A DNA stretch of 64,000 nt from an uncultured Lachnospiraceae bacterium (GCA_900544685.1 UQWA01000001.1:124001-188000), one strand, 5' to 3'. Shown: positions 8,276 through 17,656, counted from the stretch's first letter. The notes: generated from the sequence alone by a model not told the origin. Made by a program: numbers and translations.

Positions 8276-9121
8276 TTATGGAGTAGATAATTTACCATAT
8301 GTTTTTTCATAAAGTCTCAATTTTTCGGAAAGAGAGTGATTAAGACTTTCGGCAGCATCAGCGCGAAGGCGTTCTTTTTCCGTATTTTTGCGTTCTTCCG
8401 CACGCCCTTCTTCAAGTAACATCTGATCATGTTCAAACCATTTCATATAAGCAATTGACACCTCCCCATCCTGTTTTACAGTATCGACCATTTGCTGAAG
8501 TTCTTTCAAAACATCAGAAACGGCATGATCTGCATTCGTATGTTCCATGTAATACAGAAATTGTCTGAGATCTTCTGGAATATCACCTTGGGTACCTTTT
8601 GTATAAAGAACAATGGTATATGCCCCATCGTCATATGGCATTGTGGGATCTTCCAGGCATGTATTTTTGATCGTGTATTTAATTCGGTTGCAGCCAAATG
8701 GATCATAGTTGCACAGAAAAATGACATAGACATTTTTCAGTTTTCCAAATTCCTGACCGGACTTTAGAACATGACTGTCAATGATTGCGTGATAAAACCG
8801 AACTCTTTTCGGGAATGACCGGATGCTGGCTGTTTTATTGTTCTGATCTGGTTCCAGATCATAGACAGAGTCAGCGCAGGTCGCATCGATTCTGGCACAA
8901 TCATTTTCCTCTACATAGAGATCTAATCTTGCTCCACGCAGATCTGTATTCAGCCCGCCATATACTTTTTGTGTAACAATTTCCAGATTGCGGAACTGTC
9001 GGTGAAAGATCAGTTCCAGAATCTTTTGGGCGAACAGTTTCCCGATATCAGGATATGACATAATAGCCTGAAAGAGAAAATCATCCATCAGATTCAGGTC
9101 TCCCAGTTTCTTTTTGTTCAT
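8276..9121 (-). CDS. Rpn-family PD-(D/E)XK nuclease (putative transposase-like)
   Basis: 281-residue protein of the Rpn / PD-(D/E)XK nuclease-transposase family common in Lachnospiraceae. The N terminus NLMDDFLFQAIMS matches the conserved family opening. The putative nuclease core includes GARLDLYVEEN, with the motif Asp, and YDLEPDQN, though the usual E-x-Q/K is altered to E-P-D-Q. The C terminus is a charged coiled coil (about residues 225-281) ending at the stop. AGGAG precedes the start on the minus strand. It interrupts an otherwise pilin-rich stretch, so it may be a later insertion; no terminal inverted repeats were found. Rpn proteins are linked to recombination and phage defence; activity here is unknown. 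Confidence 0.75.
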   Translation of the reverse strand: MNKKKLGDLNLMDDFLFQAIMSYPDIGKLFAQKILELIFHRQFRNLEIVTQKVYGGLNTDLRGARLDLYVEENDCARIDATCADSVYDLEPDQNNKTASIRSFPKRVRFYHAIIDSHVLKSGQEFGKLKNVYVIFLCNYDPFGCNRIKYTIKNTCLEDPTMPYDDGAYTIVLYTKGTQGDIPEDLRQFLYYMEHTNADHAVSDVLKELQQMVDTVKQDGEVSIAYMKWFEHDQMLLEEGRAEERKNTEKERLRADAAESLNHSLSEKLRLYEKTYGKLSTP

Positions 9122-9515
9122 AATGCTCCTTTCAATATGTGGTCGGAAGGAGCTTTGAAAACTTCATCAGTGCTGCTTCCGTTATATTTGTTGTTCATTA
9201 ATATAGAAGGAATCAGTTAACTGAATTGTATAGAAGTCTTTCAGATGTGTAATGTTATCATATCATAAATCACAAATAAAATCAATAATATTCAAAACTG
9301 TATTTATAAACAACATACTATATGAATAGAGATCGTGTTATTTCCATTTTACGATATGTACATATACAAAATGCTGCATATATGCTATACTTGGTAAAAA
9401 TAAGGCAGTAGAAAGTCGTGCATGAAAGAGGAGAAGAAAATAAGTAAATCTCAGAGAAGAGAAAAAGTTCAGAATTCTGATCAGAGGAGAACTTGGGCAA
9501 ATCAAAAAAAGATGA
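9122..9515. other. Gene-free interval with one recognisable promoter element
   Basis: AT-rich spacer between the divergent Rpn-type and transglutaminase-like genes. The only element I can support is an extended -10, TGCTATACT with TATACT at 9386-9391, reading toward the transglutaminase-like gene; its -35 is poor. A basic reading frame starting at 9422 overlaps the next gene out of frame and lacks a ribosome site, so it is not called. Confidence 0.45.
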
Positions 9516-10553
9516 ATGGAAAAATTAGAAACTATGGAAGAATTTTACTATCAAAAGATGACCAAATTACAACAGGCGGCTTATCACTGTATGTTAAAAG
9601 GTGTGAAAGATCTGACAGATGAGATTCAATTGCCGCAGATGGATGGAGAGAGCCTGTATCAGGTGTTTTTTCAGATGCGGCTGGATCATCCGGAGATCTT
9701 CTGGCTGACTGGATATAAATATAAGTATTATAAGGGGTCACCGAATCTGATTTTTGTGCCAGAATACCTCTTTGATAAAGACAAGATCCGAGAGCATCAG
9801 AAGGCAATGCAGGCCAGAGTGGAAAAACTGGTACGTCCGGCAAAGGATCGGTCAGATTTTGAAAAAGAAAAATATGTGCATGATTTTATCTGTGAAAATG
9901 TACGTTATGATAAGCTGAAAAAAGCCTATTCCCATGAGATCATTGGACCTCTGGGGCAAGGCGTGGGTGTCTGTGAGGGCATTGCAAAGGCAGTGAAAGT
10001 ACTGCTGGACGCGCTGGGAGTATGGTGTATCATTGCTATCTGCGGTAATAATCCAGAGAAGGGAATCAAATACCGTCATACCTGGAATATTGTAAAAATA
10101 AATGATGTTTATTATCATTTGGATGTGACGTTTGATAATACACTGGGGCGAGACGGTAAAGAGATCCGTTATGATTATTTTAATCTGGACGATCAGCAGA
10201 TCTTCCGGGATCATGAGCCACTGATTGCCCCGGCTCCGGCATGTACAGACCATGATCACTTCTACTATAAAGAAAAGAAGCTGTCCTTCACCAAACAGGA
10301 AGATGTGTATAAACGGGCACTTCAGGCAGCAAAAAAAGGAAAAGTACTGACCTTTCACTGGCGTGGCGGATATTTTACCAGAGAGATCTTTCAGGAATTA
10401 TTGGAATTGATTCGTAAGGCAGGAAAAGAGAAAAACAAGACCGCATGTCTGCAGGTCAATTGGGCACAGGCAGTGATACGGTTGCGTTATGAAGAAGAAC
10501 GGGCAGAAGAAGAAATCTGGATGGAAGAAGCCAATGAAGGAGAGAAAGAATAG
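9516..10553 (+). CDS. Transglutaminase-like (papain-fold) cytoplasmic protein
   Basis: 345-residue protein with a transglutaminase core at about residues 110-215. The catalytic triad is visible: Cys in GVGVCEG (about 153), His in YRHTWN (about 189) and Asp in HLDVTFD (about 203). There is no signal peptide or membrane helix, and the C-terminal ~45 residues are Glu-rich. Bacterial members of this fold act as proteases or amidases as often as cross-linkers, so the reaction cannot be assigned. It lies tail-to-tail with a modular pilin, but its lack of an export signal argues against direct pilus cross-linking. The start at 9516 has no strong Shine-Dalgarno at ideal spacing; a second in-frame ATG at 9534 is possible. 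Confidence 0.75.
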   Translation: MEKLETMEEFYYQKMTKLQQAAYHCMLKGVKDLTDEIQLPQMDGESLYQVFFQMRLDHPEIFWLTGYKYKYYKGSPNLIFVPEYLFDKDKIREHQKAMQARVEKLVRPAKDRSDFEKEKYVHDFICENVRYDKLKKAYSHEIIGPLGQGVGVCEGIAKAVKVLLDALGVWCIIAICGNNPEKGIKYRHTWNIVKINDVYYHLDVTFDNTLGRDGKEIRYDYFNLDDQQIFRDHEPLIAPAPACTDHDHFYYKEKKLSFTKQEDVYKRALQAAKKGKVLTFHWRGGYFTREIFQELLELIRKAGKEKNKTACLQVNWAQAVIRLRYEEERAEEEIWMEEANEGEKE

Positions 10554-10586
10554 GAAACTGTTTATTCATAGGAGAGAAAATGAAAA

Positions 10587-10611
10587 CCCCCGATAGTTGC
10601 TATATCGGGGG
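10587..10611 (-). terminator. Terminator for the third pilin gene
   Basis: CCCCCGATA (10587-10595) pairs with TATCGGGGG (10603-10611) around a 7-base loop. Read on the minus strand the stem is followed by TTTTCATTTTC, so it terminates the pilin transcript arriving from the right. Confidence 0.75.
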
Positions 10612-10619
10612 AAAAAGTT

Positions 10620-11798
10620 CTATGAGCGTTTGTGTGTATCTGGGAGAATAGGAACCCAGTTACTATCAATATTTGTATAAGCTGTGCCATCAGGAGGGGA
10701 GGCTTGAGTAGGTTCATATTGACTACCTCCGACAAAGATAAAGTAATTACCATTTGGATCCTTGTAGATATTTCCATACTTTATATTCGTAAATGCAAAT
10801 GTACCATCATTTTTAGAAACTAGATCGGAATAATACAAACAATTTTGGAGAGCGTCTTCAGTAATTTCTGGAAATTGAGCTTTTCTATTGCCATCTGGTT
10901 CATTTTTGTACCATTTATTATAAGAATATTCACCTTCATAGCTAGGAGGAGTTTTACAAACGAAAAGTTTATTGTGATAAAAATATAAACTACCACGTTT
11001 ATAATTGCGGTCTTCCGTAGGATAGGTATCTGCTAAATCTTCGAGTGTTTTATATGCACTTTTTTCTGTCTCAGGTGTTTTATCAGTTGATTCTGTTGGT
11101 TTGGTGTCAGGAGTGTTATCCCCTGGTTCAGTAGGTGGGGTTTCGATACCTCCGGTACCAGTATTGCCGTGATTGTTATCACTACCGCCAGTATTATCAC
11201 CCGTACTAGTGTTTTCCTGATTATTATCCCCACCAGTTGTTCCCCCGCTGTTCCCCGGATTTGGTGTTGGTGCCGGTGTGCTTCCACCGCCGGTTGAGCT
11301 GCCATTGCCACCGTTGTTGTTACCGCCATTACCAGTATCGGTACTGCTACCGGCATTACTTTTGCCGAGCCAGTTGAAGGTTACGGCATCTCCCTGTGGA
11401 TTGTAGCTTACTTCGCAGCTTCCCTTTGCCTGAGGTGTCCCGATCCAGTGAGTGGAGTCAGATGAAGAGACACCGCCCACATTCAGATCAATGGTGCCTT
11501 GCCAGTCATTCTTTTCCTGATGAAGTGGATAGACATCCACGGAGTAAAGACCATTAGACTTATGGATGGTCTGTGTAGAATCCTTGGAATAGGTTGCAGT
11601 AATATCATCGGTTATTGCTGCCATCATGACCTCTGCATAAGCAGATCGGACATCAGACAGATCAGTTGCTTCTCTGGCTTTTTCCAACTGCGTGGTGAAA
11701 ATTGGAATGGAAATAGCCACCAGTACAGCAATAATCGCTACCACAATTAACAATTCTGCGAGTGTAAAACCATTAGATTTTAACCATTTCTTTTTCAT
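10620..11798 (-). CDS. Type IV pilin with Gly/Thr-rich linker and binding-like C-terminal modules
   Basis: 392-residue prepilin with a very short leader (MKKKWLKSNG), then FTLAELLIVV with Glu5. Its body is a close paralogue of the pilin at 7126, sharing QLEKxREATDL and RSAYAEVMMAAIT. A long low-complexity linker (about residues 155-255, rich in Gly, Asn, Thr, Pro) precedes two C-terminal units, GSLYFYHNKLFVCK and GNIYKDPNGNYFIF, the second ending in DSNWVPI. These mirror the paired units of the other long pilin, so both probably display binding domains away from the fibre. Minus-strand GGAAG lies upstream of the start. Linker length is likely variable between strains because it is built of short repeats. 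Confidence 0.87.
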   Translation of the reverse strand: MKKKWLKSNGFTLAELLIVVAIIAVLVAISIPIFTTQLEKAREATDLSDVRSAYAEVMMAAITDDITATYSKDSTQTIHKSNGLYSVDVYPLHQEKNDWQGTIDLNVGGVSSSDSTHWIGTPQAKGSCEVSYNPQGDAVTFNWLGKSNAGSSTDTGNGGNNNGGNGSSTGGGSTPAPTPNPGNSGGTTGGDNNQENTSTGDNTGGSDNNHGNTGTGGIETPPTEPGDNTPDTKPTESTDKTPETEKSAYKTLEDLADTYPTEDRNYKRGSLYFYHNKLFVCKTPPSYEGEYSYNKWYKNEPDGNRKAQFPEITEDALQNCLYYSDLVSKNDGTFAFTNIKYGNIYKDPNGNYFIFVGGSQYEPTQASPPDGTAYTNIDSNWVPILPDTHKRS

Positions 11799-12013
11799 AA
11801 CTGCACACTTCCTATTTCTTTTTAAAAGTCTACATAATTACTTAAATAATAACATAAAAAGACAGGAAAATCCACTGTACACAGCCTTTTTTAAAGGTTT
11901 TCCGATAAAAAGAACGATTGGTTTTCTGCACATGTGTTCAATAGTATCGCTGTGTAAGATAGTTCTCTGATTTATCTCCTGAGACAAACAAAAAAGCCAG
12001 TACGGAGATGATT

Positions 12014-13885
12014 ATGACATTCCTGTCTGGCGTGATTATTTTAGAACAAGAAGCATATAATAAGAAAAATGTTTCAAGATCAGTAATTATGAAAAATCAG
12101 GTATTGGATACGCAGTTGAATCTGGCTTTTGATGCCACACCGGAGGAACTGGAGAAATCACTGGAACTGGATGTGGGATTTGATGACCAGACCAGACTGT
12201 GGGAGGCCATTGTACGGTATGCAGGAACAGCCGGACAGAACGGAGATACAGAGAAGAGGCGTACAGAGAGAGGTATCGGAAATGCACTTTCTCTCCGGGA
12301 TGAGCCGGAAGGTTTTGAACAGGCATCTGTGACCTGGTTATCCGGTGGGTACGGTATTGTCCGGGGGACGAAAGAAGCAATCGATGCACTGAGCCAAAAT
12401 CCATTTATAGAATATATTGAGAAACCGAAACGGTTGTATTTTGCCACAGAGCAGGGGAAAATTGCCTCCTGCATGGAACCATTACAGTCCGGATTCGGTT
12501 TTTCTTTATTTGGCCAGGGAATCCTGATTGCAGTCTTGGATTCAGGGATTGATTATACGCATCCGGAATTTCGGAACCCAGATGGCAGTACTCGTATACT
12601 GGCCGTCTGGGATCAGACCGGAAACGGGAATCCACCGGAAGGATTTGAACTTGGGACAGAATACAGCCGTGAGGAAATGAATGAAGCGCTGAGGAACATA
12701 GACAATGCAGAGGCACAACTTTCGATCAGAGATCTCAGCGGACATGGAACAGCAGTAGCTGCTATTGCTGCAGGAAACAGTGGCGTGGCGTCGCAGGCAC
12801 AGCTTTTAATTGTAAAACTTGGAAACCCGGCACCGGATTCTTTTCCAAAGACCACAGAACTGATGATGGCGGTGGAGTATGCTTATCGAAAAGCATTAGA
12901 AGTACAGATGCCATTGGTGATTAATTTAAGTTTCGGAACAGTATACGGTCCGCACAATGGAACAGGATTGCTGGAAACTTATCTGGATGAGATGATGGGG
13001 CGTTGGAAATCTGTAATTGTGGCAGGAACAGGCAATGAGGGAAATGCGGCAGGGCATACGGCAGTGACGCTGCAGGAAGGAGTTCAGACAGAAATTCAGT
13101 TTGGAGTGGCAGCAGGAGAGGCAGGGCTGAATGTACAGCTCTGGAAAAATTATACGGATCAGTTTGACATATATCTGCGTGCACCGGATGGAACACAGAT
13201 CGGACCGTTGTATGAGAATATGGGACCGCAGAGATACCGCATAGGGCAGACGAATCTGCTGATTTACTATGGAAAGCCATCTCCATTTATGATCTCTCAG
13301 GAGATTTTTTTTGATTTTATACCGGTTAATGCTTATGTGACGGCAGGCGTATGGCGCATCATTCTGGAACCACGGCGCCTGACAGACGGCAATGTCGATC
13401 TGTGGCTGCCATCAGCAGGAACATTGAACCCTGCAACCCGTTTTTACAGACCGACAGCAGAGAATACCCTGACAGTACCGTCCAGCGCAGGAAAAGTGAT
13501 TGCAGTAGGGGCTTACGATTCCAGAAGCAGAATCTATGCGCCATTTTCAGGAAGAGGAAATCCGCCTGGGCGTCCGCCCCTTCCGGCGTTGTCTCAGATA
13601 CGCCCGGATCTGGTGGCACCGGGCGTAGACATCCAGACAGCGGCAGTGGGAGGCGGTTACACATCCGTGACAGGAACTTCCTTTGCCACGCCCTTCGTAT
13701 CCGGCGCAGCAGCCATGCTGATGCAGTGGGGGATCATAGACAGAAACGATCCCTATCTATATGGTGAAAAAGTGCGGGCGTATCTGCAGAGAGGAGCACA
13801 GAGACTGCCAGGGTATAGGCAATGGCCAAATAATATCGTGGGGTATGGGGCTTTATGTACAGCCCAAAGTCTCCCTCATATGTGA
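12014..13885 (+). CDS. S8 family subtilisin-like protease, Csp-like
   Basis: Subtilase with an intact triad: Asp in AVLDSGIDYTHPEF (about residue 176), His in SGHGTAVAAIAAG (about 243) and Ser in GTSFATPFVSGAAA (about 555). A prodomain-like region occupies residues 1-130. Between His and Ser lies a ~180-residue insertion predicted as beta-rich, the jellyroll insertion typical of clostridial Csp proteases. There is no signal peptide. Csp proteins process spore cortex hydrolases in sporeformers; whether this one does is unknown because Lachnospiraceae carry several such paralogues. CGGAG at 12003-12007 is ideally spaced for ATG 12014, and too close for an in-frame ATG at 12008. Confidence 0.85.
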   Translation: MTFLSGVIILEQEAYNKKNVSRSVIMKNQVLDTQLNLAFDATPEELEKSLELDVGFDDQTRLWEAIVRYAGTAGQNGDTEKRRTERGIGNALSLRDEPEGFEQASVTWLSGGYGIVRGTKEAIDALSQNPFIEYIEKPKRLYFATEQGKIASCMEPLQSGFGFSLFGQGILIAVLDSGIDYTHPEFRNPDGSTRILAVWDQTGNGNPPEGFELGTEYSREEMNEALRNIDNAEAQLSIRDLSGHGTAVAAIAAGNSGVASQAQLLIVKLGNPAPDSFPKTTELMMAVEYAYRKALEVQMPLVINLSFGTVYGPHNGTGLLETYLDEMMGRWKSVIVAGTGNEGNAAGHTAVTLQEGVQTEIQFGVAAGEAGLNVQLWKNYTDQFDIYLRAPDGTQIGPLYENMGPQRYRIGQTNLLIYYGKPSPFMISQEIFFDFIPVNAYVTAGVWRIILEPRRLTDGNVDLWLPSAGTLNPATRFYRPTAENTLTVPSSAGKVIAVGAYDSRSRIYAPFSGRGNPPGRPPLPALSQIRPDLVAPGVDIQTAAVGGGYTSVTGTSFATPFVSGAAAMLMQWGIIDRNDPYLYGEKVRAYLQRGAQRLPGYRQWPNNIVGYGALCTAQSLPHM

Positions 13886-13898
13886 AAGCTAAATGTAT

Positions 13899-14606
13899 TT
13901 ATCCCGGAATCAATATACATGCACAATACCCGGGATGTGGCTGAAAGCAATAAATAGTCAGGTCTTTTCCGATTTCCGGACTGTAATCATGTAAAATGAC
14001 CTTTTTACCGTTTAAAGCTACGTCGGCATAAGTAACTAGCCATTTTTTATCTCCATTTTCAAAAACCTCATAAAACGAATTATTCAGCATTTCTGAAACC
14101 GGAACTCCTTCTACAACAGCCATTTCCTCATTACAATAACGAAATACAAAATCTACTCCCCTGCCGTTCGCATCAAATACAAGTTCAATAACACAAAAAG
14201 CAAGCGGCATGTCATTGAGAATACTACATTTTTCCAACAATTCAAGGGGGATCATTTTCTCTGTTTTTTCATTCTGTTCTTTAGACAATCCTAACGCCTG
14301 TCTGAGCTGTTTATGTTGACTGATATTCCTTTTTCGTCCCTGAAATACACTTCCATCTGTCATGGCATATAATCCGTCATCTGAAATATTTACAATCTGT
14401 GATTTTCGAAGAAGAATACCTTTTGTAATATTCACAAATTCTTCATCTGGAAGATAAATTGCAATCTCTTTCACCGGAATTGCAGTCAGGATCTCTTTCC
14501 CATCAAAAAATGTAATTTTTGTAAGTGGATTTTGACGTGTAAGATAAAGAATATTAGATATATCAATATTTTTACGTTCAAAAAAATGAAGTACATTATA
14601 TCTCAT
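13899..14606 (-). CDS. LytTR-PAS transcriptional regulator (inverted domain order)
   Basis: 235-residue protein whose N-terminal ~100 residues form a LytTR DNA-binding domain (ILYLTRQNPLTKITFFDGKE, then IPVKEIAIYLP and FQGRKRNIS). A PAS-like sensor occupies about residues 120-235 (PLAFCVIELVFDANGRGVDF, FYEVFENGDKKWL). LytTR domains are usually C-terminal, so this order is less common. There is no receiver or membrane segment. It is transcribed divergently from the alkyl-sulfatase-like gene across a 264-bp AT-rich region and is the obvious candidate regulator, with PAS sensing a small ligand. Both the binding site and the ligand are unknown. The stop lies 13 bp from the convergent S8 protease. 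Confidence 0.8.
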   Translation of the reverse strand: MRYNVLHFFERKNIDISNILYLTRQNPLTKITFFDGKEILTAIPVKEIAIYLPDEEFVNITKGILLRKSQIVNISDDGLYAMTDGSVFQGRKRNISQHKQLRQALGLSKEQNEKTEKMIPLELLEKCSILNDMPLAFCVIELVFDANGRGVDFVFRYCNEEMAVVEGVPVSEMLNNSFYEVFENGDKKWLVTYADVALNGKKVILHDYSPEIGKDLTIYCFQPHPGYCACILIPG

Positions 14607-14720
14607 GTAAAAATACCTGCTTTCTGTTCATTAATAATTTTCTGACTTTAATGTTACTATATATTTCGTCAAAATACAATAGAACTTTTTATTAATTCCA
14701 TTTTAAGATCATTGATAATG

Positions 14721-14730
14721 AATGATCATT
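14721..14730. promoter_or_regulatory. Palindrome in the divergent regulator/sulfatase region
   Basis: AATGATCATT is a perfect 10-bp palindrome, and GATCATT also occurs at 14708-14714, 16 bp upstream. It is a possible operator between the LytTR-PAS gene and the metallohydrolase; AT-rich sequence makes chance occurrence plausible. Confidence 0.3.
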
Positions 14731-14802
14731 TGAACTTAAATTGATATATTGAAAAATAACTAAAATTTTCGTGTATTTATTCATTTTAAATTCATAAAAA
14801 TA

Positions 14803-14831
14803 TTGTTGTTTAAATGTATTTATGTTAAAAT
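14803..14831 (+). promoter_or_regulatory. Promoter for the alkyl-sulfatase-like operon
   Basis: TTGTTG (14803-14808), 17-bp spacer, TAAAAT (14826-14831). The weak -35 fits an activator-dependent promoter. AAAGGGGG follows as ribosome site for the ATG at 14871. Confidence 0.5.
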
Positions 14832-14870
14832 AAAAACAGCGAGGATATAGAACAAAGGGGGAAATATATC

Positions 14871-16853
14871 ATGAAAAGAAAAAAAGTAATTACTATGATT
14901 GCCGCTACATTGGCATTTACCATGACTGTCTGTGGCAGTTCAACCGCAATTGCAGCATCAGAATTAACAGCGGAAAGCAAACCGGCTACCCAGTATACGA
15001 TTGATGCAAATCAGGAAGTTTATGCATTGCTGGATTTTGAAGATACTACGGAGTTTGAGAATGCGACCAAAGGTCTGCTTGCTTCTCCGGATACTCTGGA
15101 TATTTGTGATGAAAACGGGAAGGTTGTATGGAGTCAGACGGCATATGCTTTTCTGGATCAGGACGCTCCGGATACAGCGAATCCCAGCCTTTGGAGAAAT
15201 ACACAGCTGAATCATATTTATGGCCTTTTTGAAGTAACCGATGGAATTTATCAGGTGCGTGGCTATGATATGTCCAATGTCACATTCATAAAAGGTGATA
15301 CAGGATGGATTGTAGTAGATCCATTGATGAGTGTAGAGTGTGCACAAGCGGCTCTTGCCCTGGTGGAAGAGAATCTGGGCACTTTCCCTGTAAAGGCAGT
15401 GATCTACAGCCATTCCCATGTTGATCATTTCGGTGGAGTCAAGGGAGTTGTTTCGGAAGAAGAGGTACAAGCCGGCAATGTGCAGGTAATTGCACCGGAA
15501 GGCTTTGAGAAGTATGCTGTCAGCGAGAATATTTATGCAGGTACTGCTATGGGACGAAGAGCAAGTTACCAGTATGGAACAATGCTTGAGGGTGGTGAAA
15601 CAGGATCCCTTGCCATTGGTATTGGTATGGGACAGTCTAAGGGCAGCACAAGTTATATTTCTCCTACACTTGAAATCACACAAACCGGTGAGAAGCATAT
15701 CATTGACGGAGTGGAAATTGAATTTCAGCTTACTCCGGGCACCGAAGCACCGGCAGAGATGAACTTCTGGATTGGATCGAAAAATGCTTTGTGGATGGCT
15801 GAAAACTGTACAGGAACACTCCACAATCTGTATACACTCCGCGGAGCCCAGGTGCGTGACGGAAATGCATGGGCAGAGTACATTATGGAATCTCTGGCTC
15901 TTTATGGTGATAAGGTAGATGTGGTATTCCAGTCCCATAACTGGCCACATTGGGGAAATGACGTTATTCAGGAATATATGATCAATACGGCAGCTGTATA
16001 TAAGTTTATTAACGACCAGACATTGCTTTATATTAATGAAGGTTATACGGAAACAGAGATTGCCAATATGATCCAGCTTCCCGAGGAACTGGAGAAAGTC
16101 TGGTATACCCGTCAGTATTACGGTACAGTTTCTCATAATTCAAAGGCAGTATATGAGAAATATATGGGCTGGTATGACGGTAATCCTGTCCATCTTGCTG
16201 AACTTACACCATCGGATTATGCCCAAAAGCTGGTAGAATATTTCGGTGATACAGATGCAGTCCTTGAAAAAGCAAAAGAAGATTTTGCAAAGGGAGAATA
16301 TCAGTGGGTGGCTCAGATTACCAATACGCTGGTTTTTGCTGATCCGGAAAATACGGATGCACGTTATCTGTGTGCGGATGCATTGGAGCAATTGGGATAT
16401 CAGGCAGAATCAGGTCCATGGCGCAGTGCTTACCTTTGTGCCGCACAGGAACTGCGAAATGGTACAAATACCGATGATGCAACGCGAAGTAGCGGTAACG
16501 GTGATGTTTTCTTACATATGACACCGGATATGATTCTGGATTATCTGGGAATTCTTGTAGATACGACGAAGATTCCAGATCTGACCTTTACAGCAAATCT
16601 TATACTGCCGGAAGGCAATTATGTACTCCGCGTGAAAAATGGTGTACTTCTTTATCAGAAGGATACACAGGAGCCGAATGCAGATGTAACATGGACTACA
16701 AAACGTGCCGGACTGTTGTCTGTTGTTCAGAAAAACGCAGAGAATGTTGCTGCTTTGATCGAACAGGAGGGTGATGAGACCTGTCTGACACGATTGATGG
16801 ATGCGGTTACTGTTACGTCAGACAATAAATATTTTAATATTATTGAACCATAA
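14871..16853 (+). CDS. Secreted alkyl-sulfatase-like metallo-beta-lactamase-fold hydrolase
   Basis: 660-residue exported enzyme of the SdsA1/BDS1 type III alkylsulfatase family, which hydrolyses sulfate esters with a dinuclear zinc centre. A signal peptide (residues 1-28, ending AIAA) precedes the catalytic domain. The metal motif HSHVDHFGG is at about residues 180-188 and a further motif AENCTGTLHN at about 310. A helical dimerisation domain follows, and the C-terminal ~125 residues fit the SCP2-like hydrophobic-substrate domain. Family members act on alkyl sulfates such as SDS; in the gut, natural sulfated lipids or steroids are conceivable but that is speculation. It forms an operon with the secreted protein at 16882 and is divergent from a LytTR-PAS regulator. 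Confidence 0.85.
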   Translation: MKRKKVITMIAATLAFTMTVCGSSTAIAASELTAESKPATQYTIDANQEVYALLDFEDTTEFENATKGLLASPDTLDICDENGKVVWSQTAYAFLDQDAPDTANPSLWRNTQLNHIYGLFEVTDGIYQVRGYDMSNVTFIKGDTGWIVVDPLMSVECAQAALALVEENLGTFPVKAVIYSHSHVDHFGGVKGVVSEEEVQAGNVQVIAPEGFEKYAVSENIYAGTAMGRRASYQYGTMLEGGETGSLAIGIGMGQSKGSTSYISPTLEITQTGEKHIIDGVEIEFQLTPGTEAPAEMNFWIGSKNALWMAENCTGTLHNLYTLRGAQVRDGNAWAEYIMESLALYGDKVDVVFQSHNWPHWGNDVIQEYMINTAAVYKFINDQTLLYINEGYTETEIANMIQLPEELEKVWYTRQYYGTVSHNSKAVYEKYMGWYDGNPVHLAELTPSDYAQKLVEYFGDTDAVLEKAKEDFAKGEYQWVAQITNTLVFADPENTDARYLCADALEQLGYQAESGPWRSAYLCAAQELRNGTNTDDATRSSGNGDVFLHMTPDMILDYLGILVDTTKIPDLTFTANLILPEGNYVLRVKNGVLLYQKDTQEPNADVTWTTKRAGLLSVVQKNAENVAALIEQEGDETCLTRLMDAVTVTSDNKYFNIIEP

Positions 16854-16881
16854 AGTTTTGGGCGGAAAGGAAAGATAATAT

Positions 16882-17652
16882 ATGAAAAATAAATTATGGA
16901 AAATCATGATCGTGAACAGTATCCTGATTTCTGCAATTACATTGTCAGGCAAAACAACGGTAAGCGTTCAGGCAGAAGAAACAGATATTTCAGCAGAAAG
17001 TGAAGAGGATCAGCAGATTCTCTTCGACGATGCGGTTGAAGATGCAATGATCATTGACAAGGATGAAATCCTTCCCGTAGTAAGTCTGGAGGAGGGACAG
17101 CCATATGCCGTTTATGATCAAGATGGCAGAATCCTTCTTTATACATTCCATAAATATCCGGACAGTTATCCGGATGGCGCAGATGTAAAACTGGAATGGG
17201 GAAATGTATGGACGTTTACAGGCGGCGAACTGGAAGAATGGTATCAGAAAAATAAAGAGAATGTGACAGACTGGCAGACAAGAATAAAAGAACTCATTGG
17301 TCTGCGCCCGGATAATGAATCAGAGTATTTCACAGCCATGTGGGTAAAGCCGGAAGATGTTTTCAGACCGGCGTATGTTTCAGACATAACAGAAACAGAA
17401 ATGACAGATGCATTTTCAGAAGAAGTTGATGAGGACTATAAAGAATGGTTTGATTCAAATATTATCTCCAGTTATTTTGACGGGAAATATCCATGGACGA
17501 GACTCGGTTACACATACGACTGGGCAGATAACGGAGAAGAATATGGTCTGTCTGAATTTGTTGTCAGAAAAAACAGTGAAGTAAAAGTAGCATATACTGT
17601 TGATCAGGAGACAATGCTGAAAAAAATGGATGAGTCTTCCTGGAGACCGTAA
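16882..17652 (+). CDS. Secreted protein of unknown function, partner of the sulfatase-like gene
   Basis: 256-residue protein with a signal peptide (about residues 1-31, ending VQA) and no lipobox. The mature part is acidic and rich in Trp, Tyr and Glu, without a motif I recognise. It starts 28 bp after the sulfatase-like stop with GGAAAGG upstream, and a strong terminator follows, so the two genes form a bicistronic unit. It may be a periplasmic-face or secreted accessory of the hydrolase, for instance for substrate presentation; this is inference from context only. Confidence 0.7.
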   Translation: MKNKLWKIMIVNSILISAITLSGKTTVSVQAEETDISAESEEDQQILFDDAVEDAMIIDKDEILPVVSLEEGQPYAVYDQDGRILLYTFHKYPDSYPDGADVKLEWGNVWTFTGGELEEWYQKNKENVTDWQTRIKELIGLRPDNESEYFTAMWVKPEDVFRPAYVSDITETEMTDAFSEEVDEDYKEWFDSNIISSYFDGKYPWTRLGYTYDWADNGEEYGLSEFVVRKNSEVKVAYTVDQETMLKKMDESSWRP

Positions 17653-17656
17653 ACTG

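Noticed and set aside
8276..9121. Complete insertion sequence around the Rpn-type gene
   Set aside because: No terminal inverted repeats or target duplication could be found at its borders; the flanking terminator belongs to the pilin.
9422..9622. Basic 66-codon reading frame overlapping the transglutaminase-like gene
   Set aside because: No ribosome site, overlaps a well-supported gene in another frame for half its length, and composition is just Lys/Arg/Gln-rich translation of AT-rich DNA.
14964..16136. Long open frame antisense to the sulfatase-like gene (390 codons)
   Set aside because: Mirrors the codon pattern of the sense gene, no ribosome site, no recognisable domain; the sense frame has a complete metal-binding motif.
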